Below are positions 9,223-18,539 of a DNA stretch of 64,000 nt, in pieces. A model generated the notes under the pieces. The model had not been told where the DNA came from, searched no databases, and saw nothing but the letters and a program-made list of their open reading frames with translations. The first letter of the stretch is position 1. Every line of letters begins with the position of its first letter. This DNA is from Saprospiraceae bacterium (lineage in GTDB: Bacteria; Bacteroidota; Bacteroidia; Chitinophagales; Saprospiraceae), in contig JALWRC010000105.1 of the NCBI GenBank assembly GCA_027080725.1, forward strand, positions 1-64,000, written 5' to 3'. The position numbers and the translations under genes are program-made.

Positions 9223-10281
9223 TTATTTTTCCTCTTCAAATTTTTCAATCACCTCGTCAATTTTTTGAACCAGCTTCTCGCGTCCATCCTTGAGTTTTTT
9301 GAGTCTCGCTTTTAGGGACTCCACTTTTTTATTATCTTTTTCTCCTTTAATCGCCTGTTCTATCTCATTGATTTTGGCATCGAGTTCATGTTTTATTTCC
9401 TTGCGTTTTTCAATGGATTCTGCCTTTTCTGCCTTATCAAAAATAATATTCTCAGGGTTGCTCTCTTGTAAGCTTTCTTCAGAAGATAGCCTTGTTTTTG
9501 GTGACTTTGGAATAAAGATCTGACCACTGATCTGTCTCTGATTCATAAACGTCGGGGACACGATCTCTATCCCCTTTGCATGCAGGGAATCCATGACAGC
9601 GGTATGCAATTGAGATTTTTTACTAGGTAAGGTATTGACATTTTTCAACAGGCCATTCACTTGATAGAGCACCGAAAAATCACCCAATGACTTGACGTAA
9701 ACAAATGGAGCTTCCAACCCAATCTGTTTTGCTGCTTCCAGGAGGCAGACCTCGATAGTAGAATGATGAATATCGTACCCCAAGGAGACTTCAGCGGAAA
9801 TAATAGTACCGGAAGGTCGAAATACCTCTACGGGGTGATTGACCAGATACAAATTGGGGATCGTAACCAGATTACTACTGATATCTTGTATTTCGGTATG
9901 AAAAAGTCCTTGTTCGGTCACCTTGCCAAAATACTGATCCGTCTGAATCATGTCACCCGGCTTAAAGGTGCCCACCATTTTATGAAAAATCCCGGCGAAA
10001 GCATTGCCGATAAACGTAGTGGAACTCAAGGCCAGGACGGCGGATATCACAATCCCGAGCAGACTGGTTATATTAGATTTCATTACGTCTCCCATTGGTA
10101 TAGCGAGGATGACCGCCACAAAGCCGATCAAGGCTATCCCTGCCAAGGTGAGTTGCCGGATTAACTTTTTTGACTGGAGCCCTTTGAGTTTACTTTTAAA
10201 CGCGATACTACTAAGGACATACAACAGAACAAAAAAGCCAATGGTAAAAAGAAAATGTTTCCAAACATACAATTGCTCCAT
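9223..10281 (-). CDS. mechanosensitive ion channel protein, MscS family, with C-terminal coiled coil
   Basis: Inner-membrane channel of 352 residues. Three N-terminal hydrophobic segments (about 10-27, 45-65 and 75-100) precede the Gly/Ala-rich pore-lining helix and MscS beta domain (FAGIFHKMVGTFKPGDMI, then VTIPNLYLVNHPV). The cytoplasmic domain (about 160-250) is followed by a highly charged Glu/Lys coiled coil (about 280-352), an unusual tail for small MscS proteins. The family releases osmolytes on hypo-osmotic shock. The ATG at 10281 was chosen over the GTG one codon upstream. It is convergent with the SDR gene. Confidence 0.86.
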   Translation of the reverse strand: MEQLYVWKHFLFTIGFFVLLYVLSSIAFKSKLKGLQSKKLIRQLTLAGIALIGFVAVILAIPMGDVMKSNITSLLGIVISAVLALSSTTFIGNAFAGIFHKMVGTFKPGDMIQTDQYFGKVTEQGLFHTEIQDISSNLVTIPNLYLVNHPVEVFRPSGTIISAEVSLGYDIHHSTIEVCLLEAAKQIGLEAPFVYVKSLGDFSVLYQVNGLLKNVNTLPSKKSQLHTAVMDSLHAKGIEIVSPTFMNQRQISGQIFIPKSPKTRLSSEESLQESNPENIIFDKAEKAESIEKRKEIKHELDAKINEIEQAIKGEKDNKKVESLKARLKKLKDGREKLVQKIDEVIEKFEEEK

Positions 10282-10408
10282 CACAATATTGTGTTAGTTG
10301 TGGTAAAGGTAGGAATTATTGACCACATCACAACTGCGAGATGCGCACCGCTTTAATACGCCAACCTATCGATGGATAATAAGGGGAAATGCCGGCCGTC
10401 TCCGGGCA

Positions 10409-11152
10409 CTATTGCTCCGGATTTAATGCATCGATCAAGTCTTCCAATTGCCAGGCTTCCTCCAAAGAATAAGTACCGATATGGGTACGGACTAATCTTG
10501 TCAGATAGGCCCCATTCCCGCACGCCTTGCCCAAATCATGGGCGAGAGATCGGATATAAGTCCCTTTGGAACATCGGACATTAAAGTCAAATTCCGGCCA
10601 TTGTTTTTCCATGATATCAAACTTGTAAATATGCACTTTCCTGGGGTTTAATTGGACCTCCTGCCCCTTGCGAGCATATTTGTATGCCGATTTTCCATCC
10701 TTTTTTACTGCCGAAAAAACGGGTGGAATTTGGTAGATATCTCCTTTGAAAGCCGGGAGGTGCTTCAAGATGATTTCTTTGGACAACGTCTCGAGATCAA
10801 ATATCTCATTTGGGGACATCTCTGAATCATAGGTGGGAGTACTCGCCCCAAAGCACATAGTCCCTTGATATTCCTTAGGCAAGTCCTGGAGTTCTTGCAA
10901 TCGCTTGGTCATTCGTCCGACGGCAAGAAGGAGCAGACCGGTGGCCAAAGGGTCGAGCGTCCCTGCATGCCCGACCTTGACTTTTTTAATCCCCAGTCGA
11001 CGCCGTACTGCATACCTGACTTTATTGACTACGTCAAAGGAGGTCCAATGCAGTGGTTTATCAACCAGAAAAAGTTGACCGGACAAGAGATCGGTATCCG
11101 GCGTGATTGCTTTAAGCGGTGTTATCCCTTTGTCATCAGTATCCAAACCCAT
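10409..11152 (-). CDS. truB: tRNA pseudouridine(55) synthase TruB
   Basis: Converts U55 of tRNA to pseudouridine. The conserved block GHAGTLDPLATGLL carries the catalytic Asp. The N-terminal LFLVDKPLHWTSFDVVNKVR and the later FSAVKKDGKSAYKYARKG and CSKGTYIRSLAHDLG are all TruB hallmarks. The start at 11152 (residues MGLDTDD) gives 247 residues, a normal TruB length; the reading frame continues 25 codons further upstream to 11227, but those residues (rich in R, K, V and W) do not look like TruB and lie inside uppP. With this start it overlaps the uppP stop by 31 bases, suggesting translational coupling. It is the second gene in a leftward cluster ftsX-DUF3098-uppP-truB. Confidence 0.93.
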   Translation of the reverse strand: MGLDTDDKGITPLKAITPDTDLLSGQLFLVDKPLHWTSFDVVNKVRYAVRRRLGIKKVKVGHAGTLDPLATGLLLLAVGRMTKRLQELQDLPKEYQGTMCFGASTPTYDSEMSPNEIFDLETLSKEIILKHLPAFKGDIYQIPPVFSAVKKDGKSAYKYARKGQEVQLNPRKVHIYKFDIMEKQWPEFDFNVRCSKGTYIRSLAHDLGKACGNGAYLTRLVRTHIGTYSLEEAWQLEDLIDALNPEQ

Positions 11153-11925
11153 CCTATCATTCCTATTGTTAGACAATACCAACCAAAATACGACAACCGT
11201 GCCTTTTTTACGATATCGATCATCCATTTACACGCAAAATAGCCGGCGATTAATGCAGAAGTAAATCCTATAAGTAGACTAGAGCTTGCAATCGTGGTTT
11301 GCGCATAATCTCCTTGCAACAGGTCGAGAAACACCTTTCCTAAAATCACAGGAATCACCATAAGAAAGGAAAATCGGGCTGCTTTCTCTCTTGAAATTCC
11401 AAGCATCAAAGCCGTACCAATGGTGGCTCCTGAACGGGAAATACCCGGAAGAATCGCCACTGCTTGTGCCAGTCCAATCATGACGGCCGATCCTTTTGAA
11501 ATACTCTTCTGCTGCGTTTTTGGTTGCCTATCGGCCAAGAGCAACCATATCCCGGTAAGGATGAGCATACTTGCTACCAACAAAATATTACTGGAGAACA
11601 AGCTATCAATGGCATCTTCGAATAAGACTCCAATAAATACCGCAGGAATCATCGAAATGATGATAAACCCGGCAAATCTTAATTGTTGAGAATCGCGGTT
11701 CAAGACCCCCTTAAGAATCTCCCCGATATCCTTTCGAAAGACCAACAACGTCGCCACAACGGTCGCCACATGTAGGGTCACCGTCATCAGTGCTTGCTCT
11801 TTGGGTAAGCCATGGTCACCAAAAAAGGAATTGGCCAACTCCAAATGCCCACTGCTACTGACGGGTAAAAACTCCGTCAATCCCTGGATAATACCAAGGA
11901 TTAACGCCTTTAAACCTTCTCCCAT
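11122..11925 (-). CDS. uppP: undecaprenyl-diphosphate phosphatase UppP (BacA)
   Basis: Integral membrane enzyme of 267 residues that dephosphorylates undecaprenyl diphosphate to recycle the lipid carrier of peptidoglycan synthesis; family members confer bacitracin resistance. Both signature regions are present: GLTEFLPVSSSGHLEL near residue 15, and GISRSGATIGTALMLG near 160, which together form the active site. About eight hydrophobic segments are seen, as expected. It lies 2 bp after the DUF3098 gene and overlaps truB, a gene order common in Bacteroidota. Confidence 0.94.
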   Translation of the reverse strand: MGEGLKALILGIIQGLTEFLPVSSSGHLELANSFFGDHGLPKEQALMTVTLHVATVVATLLVFRKDIGEILKGVLNRDSQQLRFAGFIIISMIPAVFIGVLFEDAIDSLFSSNILLVASMLILTGIWLLLADRQPKTQQKSISKGSAVMIGLAQAVAILPGISRSGATIGTALMLGISREKAARFSFLMVIPVILGKVFLDLLQGDYAQTTIASSSLLIGFTSALIAGYFACKWMIDIVKKARLSYFGWYCLTIGMIGWVWILMTKG

Positions 11926-11927
11926 AC

Positions 11928-12224
11928 TTACTTAAAGATAGAATATAAACCAATCCCCAAACCGGCTAAAATTACGATTGGTGCGAGAGTAATCCTTCTA
12001 AAAGAATATATAATATTCTCGTCCCAGACATCAGGAGAAGGCATACCGCCTCCCATCATCAATATCATTCCGAGGGCAACTACAATAAAGGCTACCCCCA
12101 TTAGAATATAATTTTGCTTTCCGAATATCAAAGTATTCTCTTGTGCTTTAGAGAGTTTGGATGATGAAGGGGTGGTCCTTGAAGTCGTCACCACAACAGT
12201 TTTTTTCTTTTGTTTTTCAGCCAT
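11928..12224 (-). CDS. DUF3098 domain membrane protein
   Basis: Small inner-membrane protein of 98 residues. A basic, Thr/Ser-rich cytoplasmic N-terminus (about 1-30) is followed by LIFGKQNYILMGVAFIVVAL, the DUF3098 signature, and two transmembrane helices (about 35-55 and 77-97) separated by MMGGGMPSPDVWDENIIYSF. DUF3098 is found almost only in Bacteroidota and almost always between ftsX and uppP, exactly as here. Role unknown; the neighbourhood suggests cell-envelope growth or division. Confidence 0.9.
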   Translation of the reverse strand: MAEKQKKKTVVVTTSRTTPSSSKLSKAQENTLIFGKQNYILMGVAFIVVALGMILMMGGGMPSPDVWDENIIYSFRRITLAPIVILAGLGIGLYSIFK

Positions 12225-12269
12225 TGCAAGAAGTATGTTTTGTAGTAATATAGTTAGAATTATAGATAT

Positions 12270-13139
12270 CTAATGTCCTAAAAACTTTCGCAGTACGACA
12301 AAGGTACCGCTAATAAACAAGATCAAACTAAAAATAAGCAAGATAATCATCGTAACAATAACGTAGGACATATTGAAATATTCCCCAATGCCAGGTATAT
12401 AGATTAAAATACCTACGACACAAAGGCCTAACAAAAAGGATGCGATACTGGCACTTGCCACGGCATACTTTACGGATTTACGATAAAACGGCATACGTAT
12501 AAAGCTCCAGGAGGCACCTACCAGTTTCATTAAATGAATGCTGTATGCTTTGCCCTCAATCATCAGCCGGAGCATGTTGAATATTAGGCCTACAGCCAAG
12601 ACACTTAGAATTGCCCCTACAATTGTGAGCAACTTATTGATACGGTGCTTCCATATATCCCAATACGAAAGGTACTCTGTCTGTGCATACACCTCTTCGA
12701 TGGCCTCTTGTCTTTTGAGCTCACGTAAAAGCAAGGCAATATCCTCTTTGGTAGAATGCTTAGCCTTGACGTTAAATCGATAGATATCGCGAAATGGATT
12801 TTCTTCATCCCCGGTCAATAAATCCTCACCCAAATCCGACTTCATCATATTGAGTGCGGCAAATTTATCCACAAAATGTACCGTTCCCGGCCGGATAAAT
12901 GCATGCTGTTTGAGAATATTCCCGACTTGCTTCACCTCTTCAGGGGATGCTTTTGCTTTCAATTCAGCAACAATATTAGTGTTCTCCTTAAAAAAGTTGA
13001 CGATGTTATCATCGTGCATCCAGAATAGAATCAGCACCCCTATCACCCATAAAAAAAGGCTGGCACTCACAAGAGTCAGTAAGACACCTGTCCATTCGTT
13101 ACCGACATTTCCCGAACTCTTAGCCACTTTGGATTGCAT
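12270..13139 (-). CDS. ftsX: cell division protein FtsX-like permease
   Basis: Permease-like partner of FtsE that transmits ATP-driven signals to peptidoglycan hydrolases at the septum. One N-terminal transmembrane helix, a periplasmic domain of about 120 residues, then three C-terminal helices within the FtsX fold are visible. The start at 13139 (MQSKVAKSSG) is preferred to the upstream ATG at 13172, because TATCTTTG (13144-13151) ends only 4 bases before it and would then be a promoter box; this gives 289 residues. The gene is head-to-head with ftsE rather than downstream of it, which is unlike the E. coli operon. Confidence 0.87.
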   Translation of the reverse strand: MQSKVAKSSGNVGNEWTGVLLTLVSASLFLWVIGVLILFWMHDDNIVNFFKENTNIVAELKAKASPEEVKQVGNILKQHAFIRPGTVHFVDKFAALNMMKSDLGEDLLTGDEENPFRDIYRFNVKAKHSTKEDIALLLRELKRQEAIEEVYAQTEYLSYWDIWKHRINKLLTIVGAILSVLAVGLIFNMLRLMIEGKAYSIHLMKLVGASWSFIRMPFYRKSVKYAVASASIASFLLGLCVVGILIYIPGIGEYFNMSYVIVTMIILLIFSLILFISGTFVVLRKFLGH

Positions 13140-13143
13140 ATCG

Positions 13144-13151
13144 CAAAGATA
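13144..13151 (-). promoter_or_regulatory. -7 box abutting the ftsX start
   Basis: TATCTTTG on the minus strand fits TAnnTTTG and ends 4 bases before the proposed ATG at 13139, so the mRNA would be leaderless or nearly so. No -33 TTG at consensus spacing was seen. If the upstream ATG at 13172 is real, the box is simply coding sequence. Confidence 0.35.
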
Positions 13152-13229
13152 CACATTCTCATTCATACACATTAAAATAATATCAATATACCGTTAAATG
13201 AGATTTCCCTTCACATCAGGGATAATCCT

Positions 13230-13237
13230 TACCTTTG
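13230..13237 (+). promoter_or_regulatory. -7 box abutting the ftsE start
   Basis: TACCTTTG fits TAnnTTTG and ends 6 bases before the ATG at 13244, implying a leaderless or very short-leader ftsE transcript. Confidence 0.45.
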
Positions 13238-13243
13238 CGTATT

Positions 13244-13966
13244 ATGGAGCATATTATTCATTATAGTGGTGTTGATCTTGAGGCCACACCTCTATTGGGT
13301 GGCAAAGGTGAGAAAAAAACAATCCTTTCTGATGTGGGAATTGAGTTGGGAACGGGTGAATTCTGTTATCTAATCGGGAAAAGCGGCAGCGGCAAGACTA
13401 CCCTCCTTCGTTCTTTGTACGGGGATTATCCCATTGCACGGGGTACGGCCACGGTAATGGGCACTTCACTCCATGCACTAACCTTTAACACCCTCCCTGC
13501 ATTTCGCAGGCAGGTAGGGATGATTTTCCAGTCCTTCTACCTTTTCAACGACAAAACCGTTCGCGCCAATCTCGCCACCGTACTTCGGGCGACCGACTGG
13601 AAAGATGGTGAGGCCATCGAAAAAAGGATTGATGAAATGCTCGATCGGGTAGGCTTATTGGATAAAAAAATGCACCTCCCCATCGAGCTCTCCGGCGGAG
13701 AGCAGCAACGCGTCGCCATCGCCCGGGCCATCCTCAACAAACCCAAGCTCATCATTGCAGATGAGCCCACCGGCAACCTCGATCCGGCCACCAGTGATGC
13801 TGTCTTATATCTGTTGCGGGACCTGGCAGAGGAATATGCGCTCACGGTGGTTTTTGCGACACATGACTACCGGTTGTTAGAAAAATTTCCCGCCCGAGTG
13901 TATCATTGCAAAGCCGGAGCAGTGGCAGAAATCCCCAGTGGAAGCATTGCTGGAACCGATATTTAG
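13244..13966 (+). CDS. ftsE: cell division ATP-binding protein FtsE-like
   Basis: ABC transporter ATPase of 240 residues that pairs with FtsX. Walker [10 protein letters not shown] lies near residue 45, the Q-loop in GMIFQSFYL near 85, the signature [14 protein letters not shown] near 140 and Walker [13 protein letters not shown] near 160, followed by an H-loop ATHD. The ATG at 13244 is chosen because a TTG nine bases upstream overlaps the promoter box and adds only MRI. Divergent from ftsX with 104 bp between proposed starts. A LolD-like lipoprotein exporter ATPase is the main alternative, but the adjacent FtsX argues for FtsE. Confidence 0.87.
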   Translation: MEHIIHYSGVDLEATPLLGGKGEKKTILSDVGIELGTGEFCYLIGKSGSGKTTLLRSLYGDYPIARGTATVMGTSLHALTFNTLPAFRRQVGMIFQSFYLFNDKTVRANLATVLRATDWKDGEAIEKRIDEMLDRVGLLDKKMHLPIELSGGEQQRVAIARAILNKPKLIIADEPTGNLDPATSDAVLYLLRDLAEEYALTVVFATHDYRLLEKFPARVYHCKAGAVAEIPSGSIAGTDI

Positions 13967-14067
13967 CAACACCTTAAACCTTCTTCCTCAAGCATTTTAT
14001 ATCAGGTTTGAAAAGATGATATGGAGTACCTGTAAGAAAACGCTTCAAATCAGAAATGCATCTTTTC

Positions 14068-14742
14068 TCATTTGTCCACCAACTCTTTCCTTCTCTTGAA
14101 TATGCCAACTACATAAGCAATCAATAAAGGTATAGACAGAATCAATGAGAGACCCGTCAAAACAAACAAGACATCATACGATGCATTATGAGGGGTCGGA
14201 TTTCGCACACCTCCCATCATATCAAAAACGACCCTGTGCAAATTCAATATTGTCAATATGGATATAATCACACAAATGGGCATTAAAGTGACCGTGATAA
14301 TATTGCCTCTACTCAATCCTGTAAAGCGTTTCAAAAAGAAATAGAGCAAAGCCAATCGCCAAGCGGCAACGAAAGCGAGAAACCAAACATTGACAGTATT
14401 GGCCGTCTCCACCGAGAAGAATTTTTCTACAGGGATAGCATAGACCACGCCGGGAAAAGAAGTGAGGGCTACAAAGGTTAAAACAGTGAAATAACGCCAG
14501 CGGTCGATTCTGAATGGAACCAAAATAGCCCAAATAAACAGTGCCAGCAGGAAAATATAGATAACAGACCCCAACCCCAAGTGTTGCACCCATTTTGCAC
14601 CACTATCATCCCAATACCTCCCCATTCCTACCACCCAAGTCCCGGCTAAACCCAGAAGAAAATGTCTAATGTCAAAAGACAACATTTCTTCCCTGGTCAA
14701 CTTAAAGAACAACAGGCGGTATAAGGTCTTGAGTAGGTCCAT
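14068..14742 (-). CDS. integral membrane protein of unknown function
   Basis: Not recognised. A 224-residue protein with six hydrophobic segments (about 25-42, 57-75, 84-104, 118-137, 150-168 and 190-212), a basic C-terminal tail (KRRKELVDK) and no catalytic motif that can be named. The topology and Trp-rich loops vaguely resemble Yip1-like membrane proteins but no defining motif is present. It stands alone between ftsE (convergent) and murB (same strand, 52 bp away). Confidence 0.7.
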   Translation of the reverse strand: MDLLKTLYRLLFFKLTREEMLSFDIRHFLLGLAGTWVVGMGRYWDDSGAKWVQHLGLGSVIYIFLLALFIWAILVPFRIDRWRYFTVLTFVALTSFPGVVYAIPVEKFFSVETANTVNVWFLAFVAAWRLALLYFFLKRFTGLSRGNIITVTLMPICVIISILTILNLHRVVFDMMGGVRNPTPHNASYDVLFVLTGLSLILSIPLLIAYVVGIFKRRKELVDK

Positions 14743-14794
14743 AAATCATTGAATTACTAATGTTCATAAATAGAGTATGATTATTTTATCTTCG

Positions 14795-15823
14795 CTATGG
14801 CCAGATATTGACTTCCGGCTCGATCATCAATCCAAAACGCTCTTCGACATCCGCTTGAATCGCCTTTGCCAGTCGGAGGATTTCCCGGCCGGACGCCTTT
14901 CCGTGATTGACCAATACCAACGCCTGATCCTTATGACATCCTGCCTCTCCGATCCGTCTTCCTTTCCAACCGCATTGGTCGATCAACCAACCGGTGGGAA
15001 TCTTGAAGTTCCCATTGGGCATCTCGAACGCCTTGATTTCAGGAAAGCGAAGACCAAGCGCTTTCATTTTTTCTTTATCCACCTCGACATTCTTAAAAAA
15101 GCTTCCCGCATTGCCCAACACCTCCGGATCCGGCAATTTGGAGGAGCGAATTTGGATGACGGCCTTACTGATGTCCCGGATATCCGGCGCTGAAATATGG
15201 TGTGCTGCCAACCATTCCTTAATCGCCCAGTAATCGTCCACTATGCGGTGATTTCGAAGGGTTAATCTAAAATCAACAGCAATAATAAAATACTGCCCCT
15301 TCGCCTCTCGCTTAAATATCGAATCCCGGTATCCAAACCGGCATTCCTCAGCACGCAGTGTCACTTCTTCTCCCGTCTCCATATCCAATGCGTGTACCGC
15401 CACAATTATATCCTTAACTTCTACACCATAAGCGCCTATATTCTGTATAGGCGCAGCGCCAACCGTGCCGGGTATCAAACTCAAATTTTCAAGCCCGCCA
15501 TACCCCATAGACAAGCTCCACAAGACAAAATCATGCCACCGCTCTCCGGAGGCGACACGCACCGTTATATGGTCTGGGGTTTTGTCCACCATTTCATACC
15601 CCCGCAAACGATTTACCAGCACCAGCCCCGGAATATCATCCGTCAAAAGGATGTTGCTTCCGCCGCCTATGATATGAAATGGCTGACCGCCGGCTATGAT
15701 GTCCTTCAGCCGGCTCGTCTCAACAATCATCTCCAGACGACCTGCAGAAGCGTCGATATGAAAAGTATTGTAAGCCTGCAAGGAGACCGGAGATGTCATC
15801 GATTCAGATTTATTGAAAATCAT
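14795..15823 (-). CDS. murB: UDP-N-acetylenolpyruvoylglucosamine reductase MurB
   Basis: FAD enzyme that reduces UDP-GlcNAc-enolpyruvate to UDP-MurNAc in cytoplasmic peptidoglycan precursor synthesis. The FAD-binding N-terminus contains NTFHID, then FHIIGGGSNILLTDD; IPGTVGAAPIQNIGAYGVEV and CRFGYRDSIFK follow. The type I active-site loop LGNAGSFFKN provides the catalytic Ser, and the C-terminus EPEVNIW carries the catalytic Glu. At 342 residues it is the E. coli-like type I length. It starts 7 bp after the DUF6794-like gene and is probably cotranscribed with it. A core copy of the over-represented ACCATTTCATACC motif lies inside it at 15588-15600. Confidence 0.95.
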   Translation of the reverse strand: MIFNKSESMTSPVSLQAYNTFHIDASAGRLEMIVETSRLKDIIAGGQPFHIIGGGSNILLTDDIPGLVLVNRLRGYEMVDKTPDHITVRVASGERWHDFVLWSLSMGYGGLENLSLIPGTVGAAPIQNIGAYGVEVKDIIVAVHALDMETGEEVTLRAEECRFGYRDSIFKREAKGQYFIIAVDFRLTLRNHRIVDDYWAIKEWLAAHHISAPDIRDISKAVIQIRSSKLPDPEVLGNAGSFFKNVEVDKEKMKALGLRFPEIKAFEMPNGNFKIPTGWLIDQCGWKGRRIGEAGCHKDQALVLVNHGKASGREILRLAKAIQADVEERFGLMIEPEVNIWP

Positions 15824-15830
15824 TTTCTTT

Positions 15831-16391
15831 TCACTTAGTGGATTTGTCTGAAGTGCGCTCTTCCGGACGAACTTTTCTACGGGATATCACTTCCGATTTC
15901 TTCTTGGACAATCGACGGAGGCGGGCTTCATTGCGCCGTTTTACCATAAATTCCCCCATTTCTTTTAATTGGAGCGGTCGATTATTGAGCCGGCGATGGA
16001 GTGCGCGAATTATAAACTCGGTTATATCTTTCGGGTGCGAGACCCCATAATGCGTTTTGATGTAATGGGTGATTCGCGAGCCTTCATCAAATCCCCAACG
16101 AACAGCAATCCATTTGCCCAAGCCCCACCTTAGACCATTTGCTGCAACTTCTTCCGGGACACTTTTCATCTTATTCAACCCCTCGTCATCCGAAGCATCG
16201 ATAAGGACCTCTATGGCATCTTCTACGTCCCTTGGAATATAAATTCCGTCAATATAGGCTTTTTTGATGCGTATCCTGTAATTGTGCTCATAGCGCTCGG
16301 CTTCCGTCAGGCCGGTATTCCCGGTGGTATCCTGTGCCGTCACGGCGCCTACGCAAACGAAAATGAAAAAAGAAAATAAGAGATATCGCAT
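15831..16391 (-). CDS. secreted DUF6794-like protein
   Basis: A 186-residue exported protein with a signal peptide (about 1-19, ending GAVTAQ). The central part reads YIDGIYIPRDVEDAIEVL, then a GLGKWIAVRWG..GSRITHY segment and FIIRALHRRLNNRPLQL, the pattern of the DUF6794 family common in Bacteroidota (my recognition, not a search). The last 30 residues are very basic and low-complexity. Function unknown. Placed immediately upstream of murB (7-bp gap), so probably in one transcript. Confidence 0.72.
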   Translation of the reverse strand: MRYLLFSFFIFVCVGAVTAQDTTGNTGLTEAERYEHNYRIRIKKAYIDGIYIPRDVEDAIEVLIDASDDEGLNKMKSVPEEVAANGLRWGLGKWIAVRWGFDEGSRITHYIKTHYGVSHPKDITEFIIRALHRRLNNRPLQLKEMGEFMVKRRNEARLRRLSKKKSEVISRRKVRPEERTSDKSTK

Positions 16392-16493
16392 TATAGTAAA
16401 TTTAGATACGTATCTAACGAACGCTAAGGTATAAATGTTTTACTCTACATAGAGTATGCTAGTACTCCGTATGATATAAAATGGCAAAACAGG

Positions 16494-16522
16494 TTGTATA
16501 TCAAAAGTAAATATTACTTTTG
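16494..16522 (+). promoter_or_regulatory. typA promoter
   Basis: TTG at 16494-16496, 18 bases, then TACTTTTG at 16515-16522: a full match to the Bacteroidota consensus TTG-N17-23-TAnnTTTG. The ATG lies 32 bases downstream. Confidence 0.65.
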
Positions 16523-16554
16523 CGCCTCATTTATAAAATGCACACAAACAATTT

Positions 16555-18315
16555 ATGCAAGCGATTAGAAATATCGCCATTATCGCCCACGTCGATCATG
16601 GCAAAACTACCCTAGTGGATAAAATTCTTCATGAAGCCAGTATCTTTAGCAAGCACAAGGACGCAGGGGACTTAATACTGGACAGTAATGACCTCGAAAA
16701 AGAACGGGGCATCACCATTTTGTCCAAGAATGTATCCATCACTTACAAGGACACGAAGATTAACATCATCGACACCCCCGGCCACAGTGATTTTGGAGGA
16801 GAGGTCGAAAGGGTACTTAAGATGGCAGATGGCGTTTTGTTGCTCGTCGATGCATTTGAGGGGGCCATGCCACAGACCAGATTTGTCTTAGGAAAAGCAT
16901 TGGAATTGGGTTTAACCCCCATCGTGGTCGTCAATAAAGTGGACAAAGAAAACTGCACCCCCGAAGAGGTCCACGAAGATATCTTTGACCTCATGTACAA
17001 TCTGGGAGCGACAGAAGAGCAGCTTGATTTTCATACGCTATACGGATCAGCTAAACAAGGATGGATGAGTGAAGATTGGAAGGCGCCAACCGACACGGTC
17101 AGGCCTCTCCTGGATGCCATTGTAGAGCACATTCCGGGTCCTGAAGAGCGACCGGGGCCATTGCAAATGCAAATCACTTCCCTCGACTATTCTCCTTTTA
17201 CCGGTAGAATTGCCATCGGCAGGGTCTTTCAAGGAGAAGTGGAAGAAGGTAAGGATTATATGCTCTGCGTCAAGGAGGGAGATCCAAAGAAAGCCCGGGT
17301 TAAAGAATTATACATTTTCGAAGGGCTCGGCAAGAAAAAAGTAAAAAAAGTCGTCAATGGAGATATCTGTGCGATTGTAGGAATGGAGGGGTTTGAGATA
17401 GGAGATACGATTGCTGACTTAGAGAACCCCATCCCTCTTCCCCGTATTAAAATCGATGATCCGACGATGAGCATGCTGTTCACCATCAACACTTCGCCTT
17501 TCTTTGGTAAGGATGGCAAGTACGTCACATCGAGACACCTGCGCGACCGATTGTTCAAGGAAACGGAAAAGAATCTCGCATTGCGGGTGGAGGAGACGGA
17601 TTCGGAGGATAAGTTTATCGTCTATGGAAGAGGAATTCTCCACCTATCGGTACTTATCGAAACCATGAGGCGGGAAGGCTACGAACTACAAGTCGGCAAG
17701 CCACAAGTCATCATTAAGACCATCGACGGTCAACAACATGAACCTTATGAAACGTTGGTCGTGGACGTCCCCGCAGAACACTCCAGCAAAGTGGTCGATC
17801 TCGTGACACGTCGTAAAGGAGAAATGCATGTCATGGAGCCCAAAGGTGATGTCCAGCACCTCGAATTTGAGATTCCTTCGCGTGGACTAATTGGACTGCG
17901 GAATATGATCTTGACCAACACCTCCGGGGAAGCAGTCATGAATCACCGCTTCTTAAAATACGGCCCCCTCAAAGCCGATATCGAGACGCGCGCAAAAGGC
18001 TCCCTCGTATCAATGGCTACCGGCAAAAGCACTGCTTTTGCGATCGACCGCCTTCAGGACAGAGGTCGATTTTTTGTCGGCCCTGGAGAAGAAATCTACA
18101 AGGGGCAAGTGGTAGGTGAACACACCAGATCCAATGACCTGGAAGTCAATCTAATCAAAGGCAAGAAACTCACCAATGTCAGAGCATCCGGTTCTGATGA
18201 TGCGGTCAAAATCGCACCAAAAGTAGATTTCTCATTGGAGGAAGCGATGGAATTCATCAAGGACGATGAGCTATTGGAGGTGACCCCTCTAAATATACGA
18301 ATGCGGAAAATGTAG
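16555..18315 (+). CDS. typA: translational GTPase TypA/BipA
   Basis: Ribosome-associated GTPase of 586 residues with roles in 50S assembly and stress adaptation. The G1 motif AHVDHGKT (about 11-18), G2 ERGITI, G3 DTPGHSDFGGE and G4 NKVDK are all present, followed by EF-G-like domains and the TypA-specific C-terminal domain (MEFEIPSRGLIGLRN-like block and a Lys-rich KGKKLTNVRASGSD segment). Length is slightly short of the usual 600 but complete. Monocistronic, bounded by its own promoter (16494-16522) and terminator (18360-18404). Confidence 0.96.
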   Translation: MQAIRNIAIIAHVDHGKTTLVDKILHEASIFSKHKDAGDLILDSNDLEKERGITILSKNVSITYKDTKINIIDTPGHSDFGGEVERVLKMADGVLLLVDAFEGAMPQTRFVLGKALELGLTPIVVVNKVDKENCTPEEVHEDIFDLMYNLGATEEQLDFHTLYGSAKQGWMSEDWKAPTDTVRPLLDAIVEHIPGPEERPGPLQMQITSLDYSPFTGRIAIGRVFQGEVEEGKDYMLCVKEGDPKKARVKELYIFEGLGKKKVKKVVNGDICAIVGMEGFEIGDTIADLENPIPLPRIKIDDPTMSMLFTINTSPFFGKDGKYVTSRHLRDRLFKETEKNLALRVEETDSEDKFIVYGRGILHLSVLIETMRREGYELQVGKPQVIIKTIDGQQHEPYETLVVDVPAEHSSKVVDLVTRRKGEMHVMEPKGDVQHLEFEIPSRGLIGLRNMILTNTSGEAVMNHRFLKYGPLKADIETRAKGSLVSMATGKSTAFAIDRLQDRGRFFVGPGEEIYKGQVVGEHTRSNDLEVNLIKGKKLTNVRASGSDDAVKIAPKVDFSLEEAMEFIKDDELLEVTPLNIRMRKM

Positions 18316-18359
18316 TCTTCAGCTGTATATCCCTATAAAAAAGGCGCAAGGCCTTAAAT

Positions 18360-18404
18360 ACAGGGTTTAGCTGAGACCATCCATCTCATCTAAACCCTGT
18401 TTTA
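18360..18404 (+). terminator. intrinsic terminator after typA
   Basis: An 11-bp perfect stem (ACAGGGTTTAG with CTAAACCCTGT) encloses a second small stem TGAGA/TCTCA and is followed by a short T run. Confidence 0.8.
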
Positions 18405-18539
18405 ATGTATGGACCGGCGATTTTATGAGTTGAGTTGACCAATATGAGCAAGACAAAGGCTAAAATGAGCAATCACAATCAAATAAAATATTTGATCTTT
18501 GTGCATGAAAATAATCCAATAACTTTTTAATTAAGCCTT

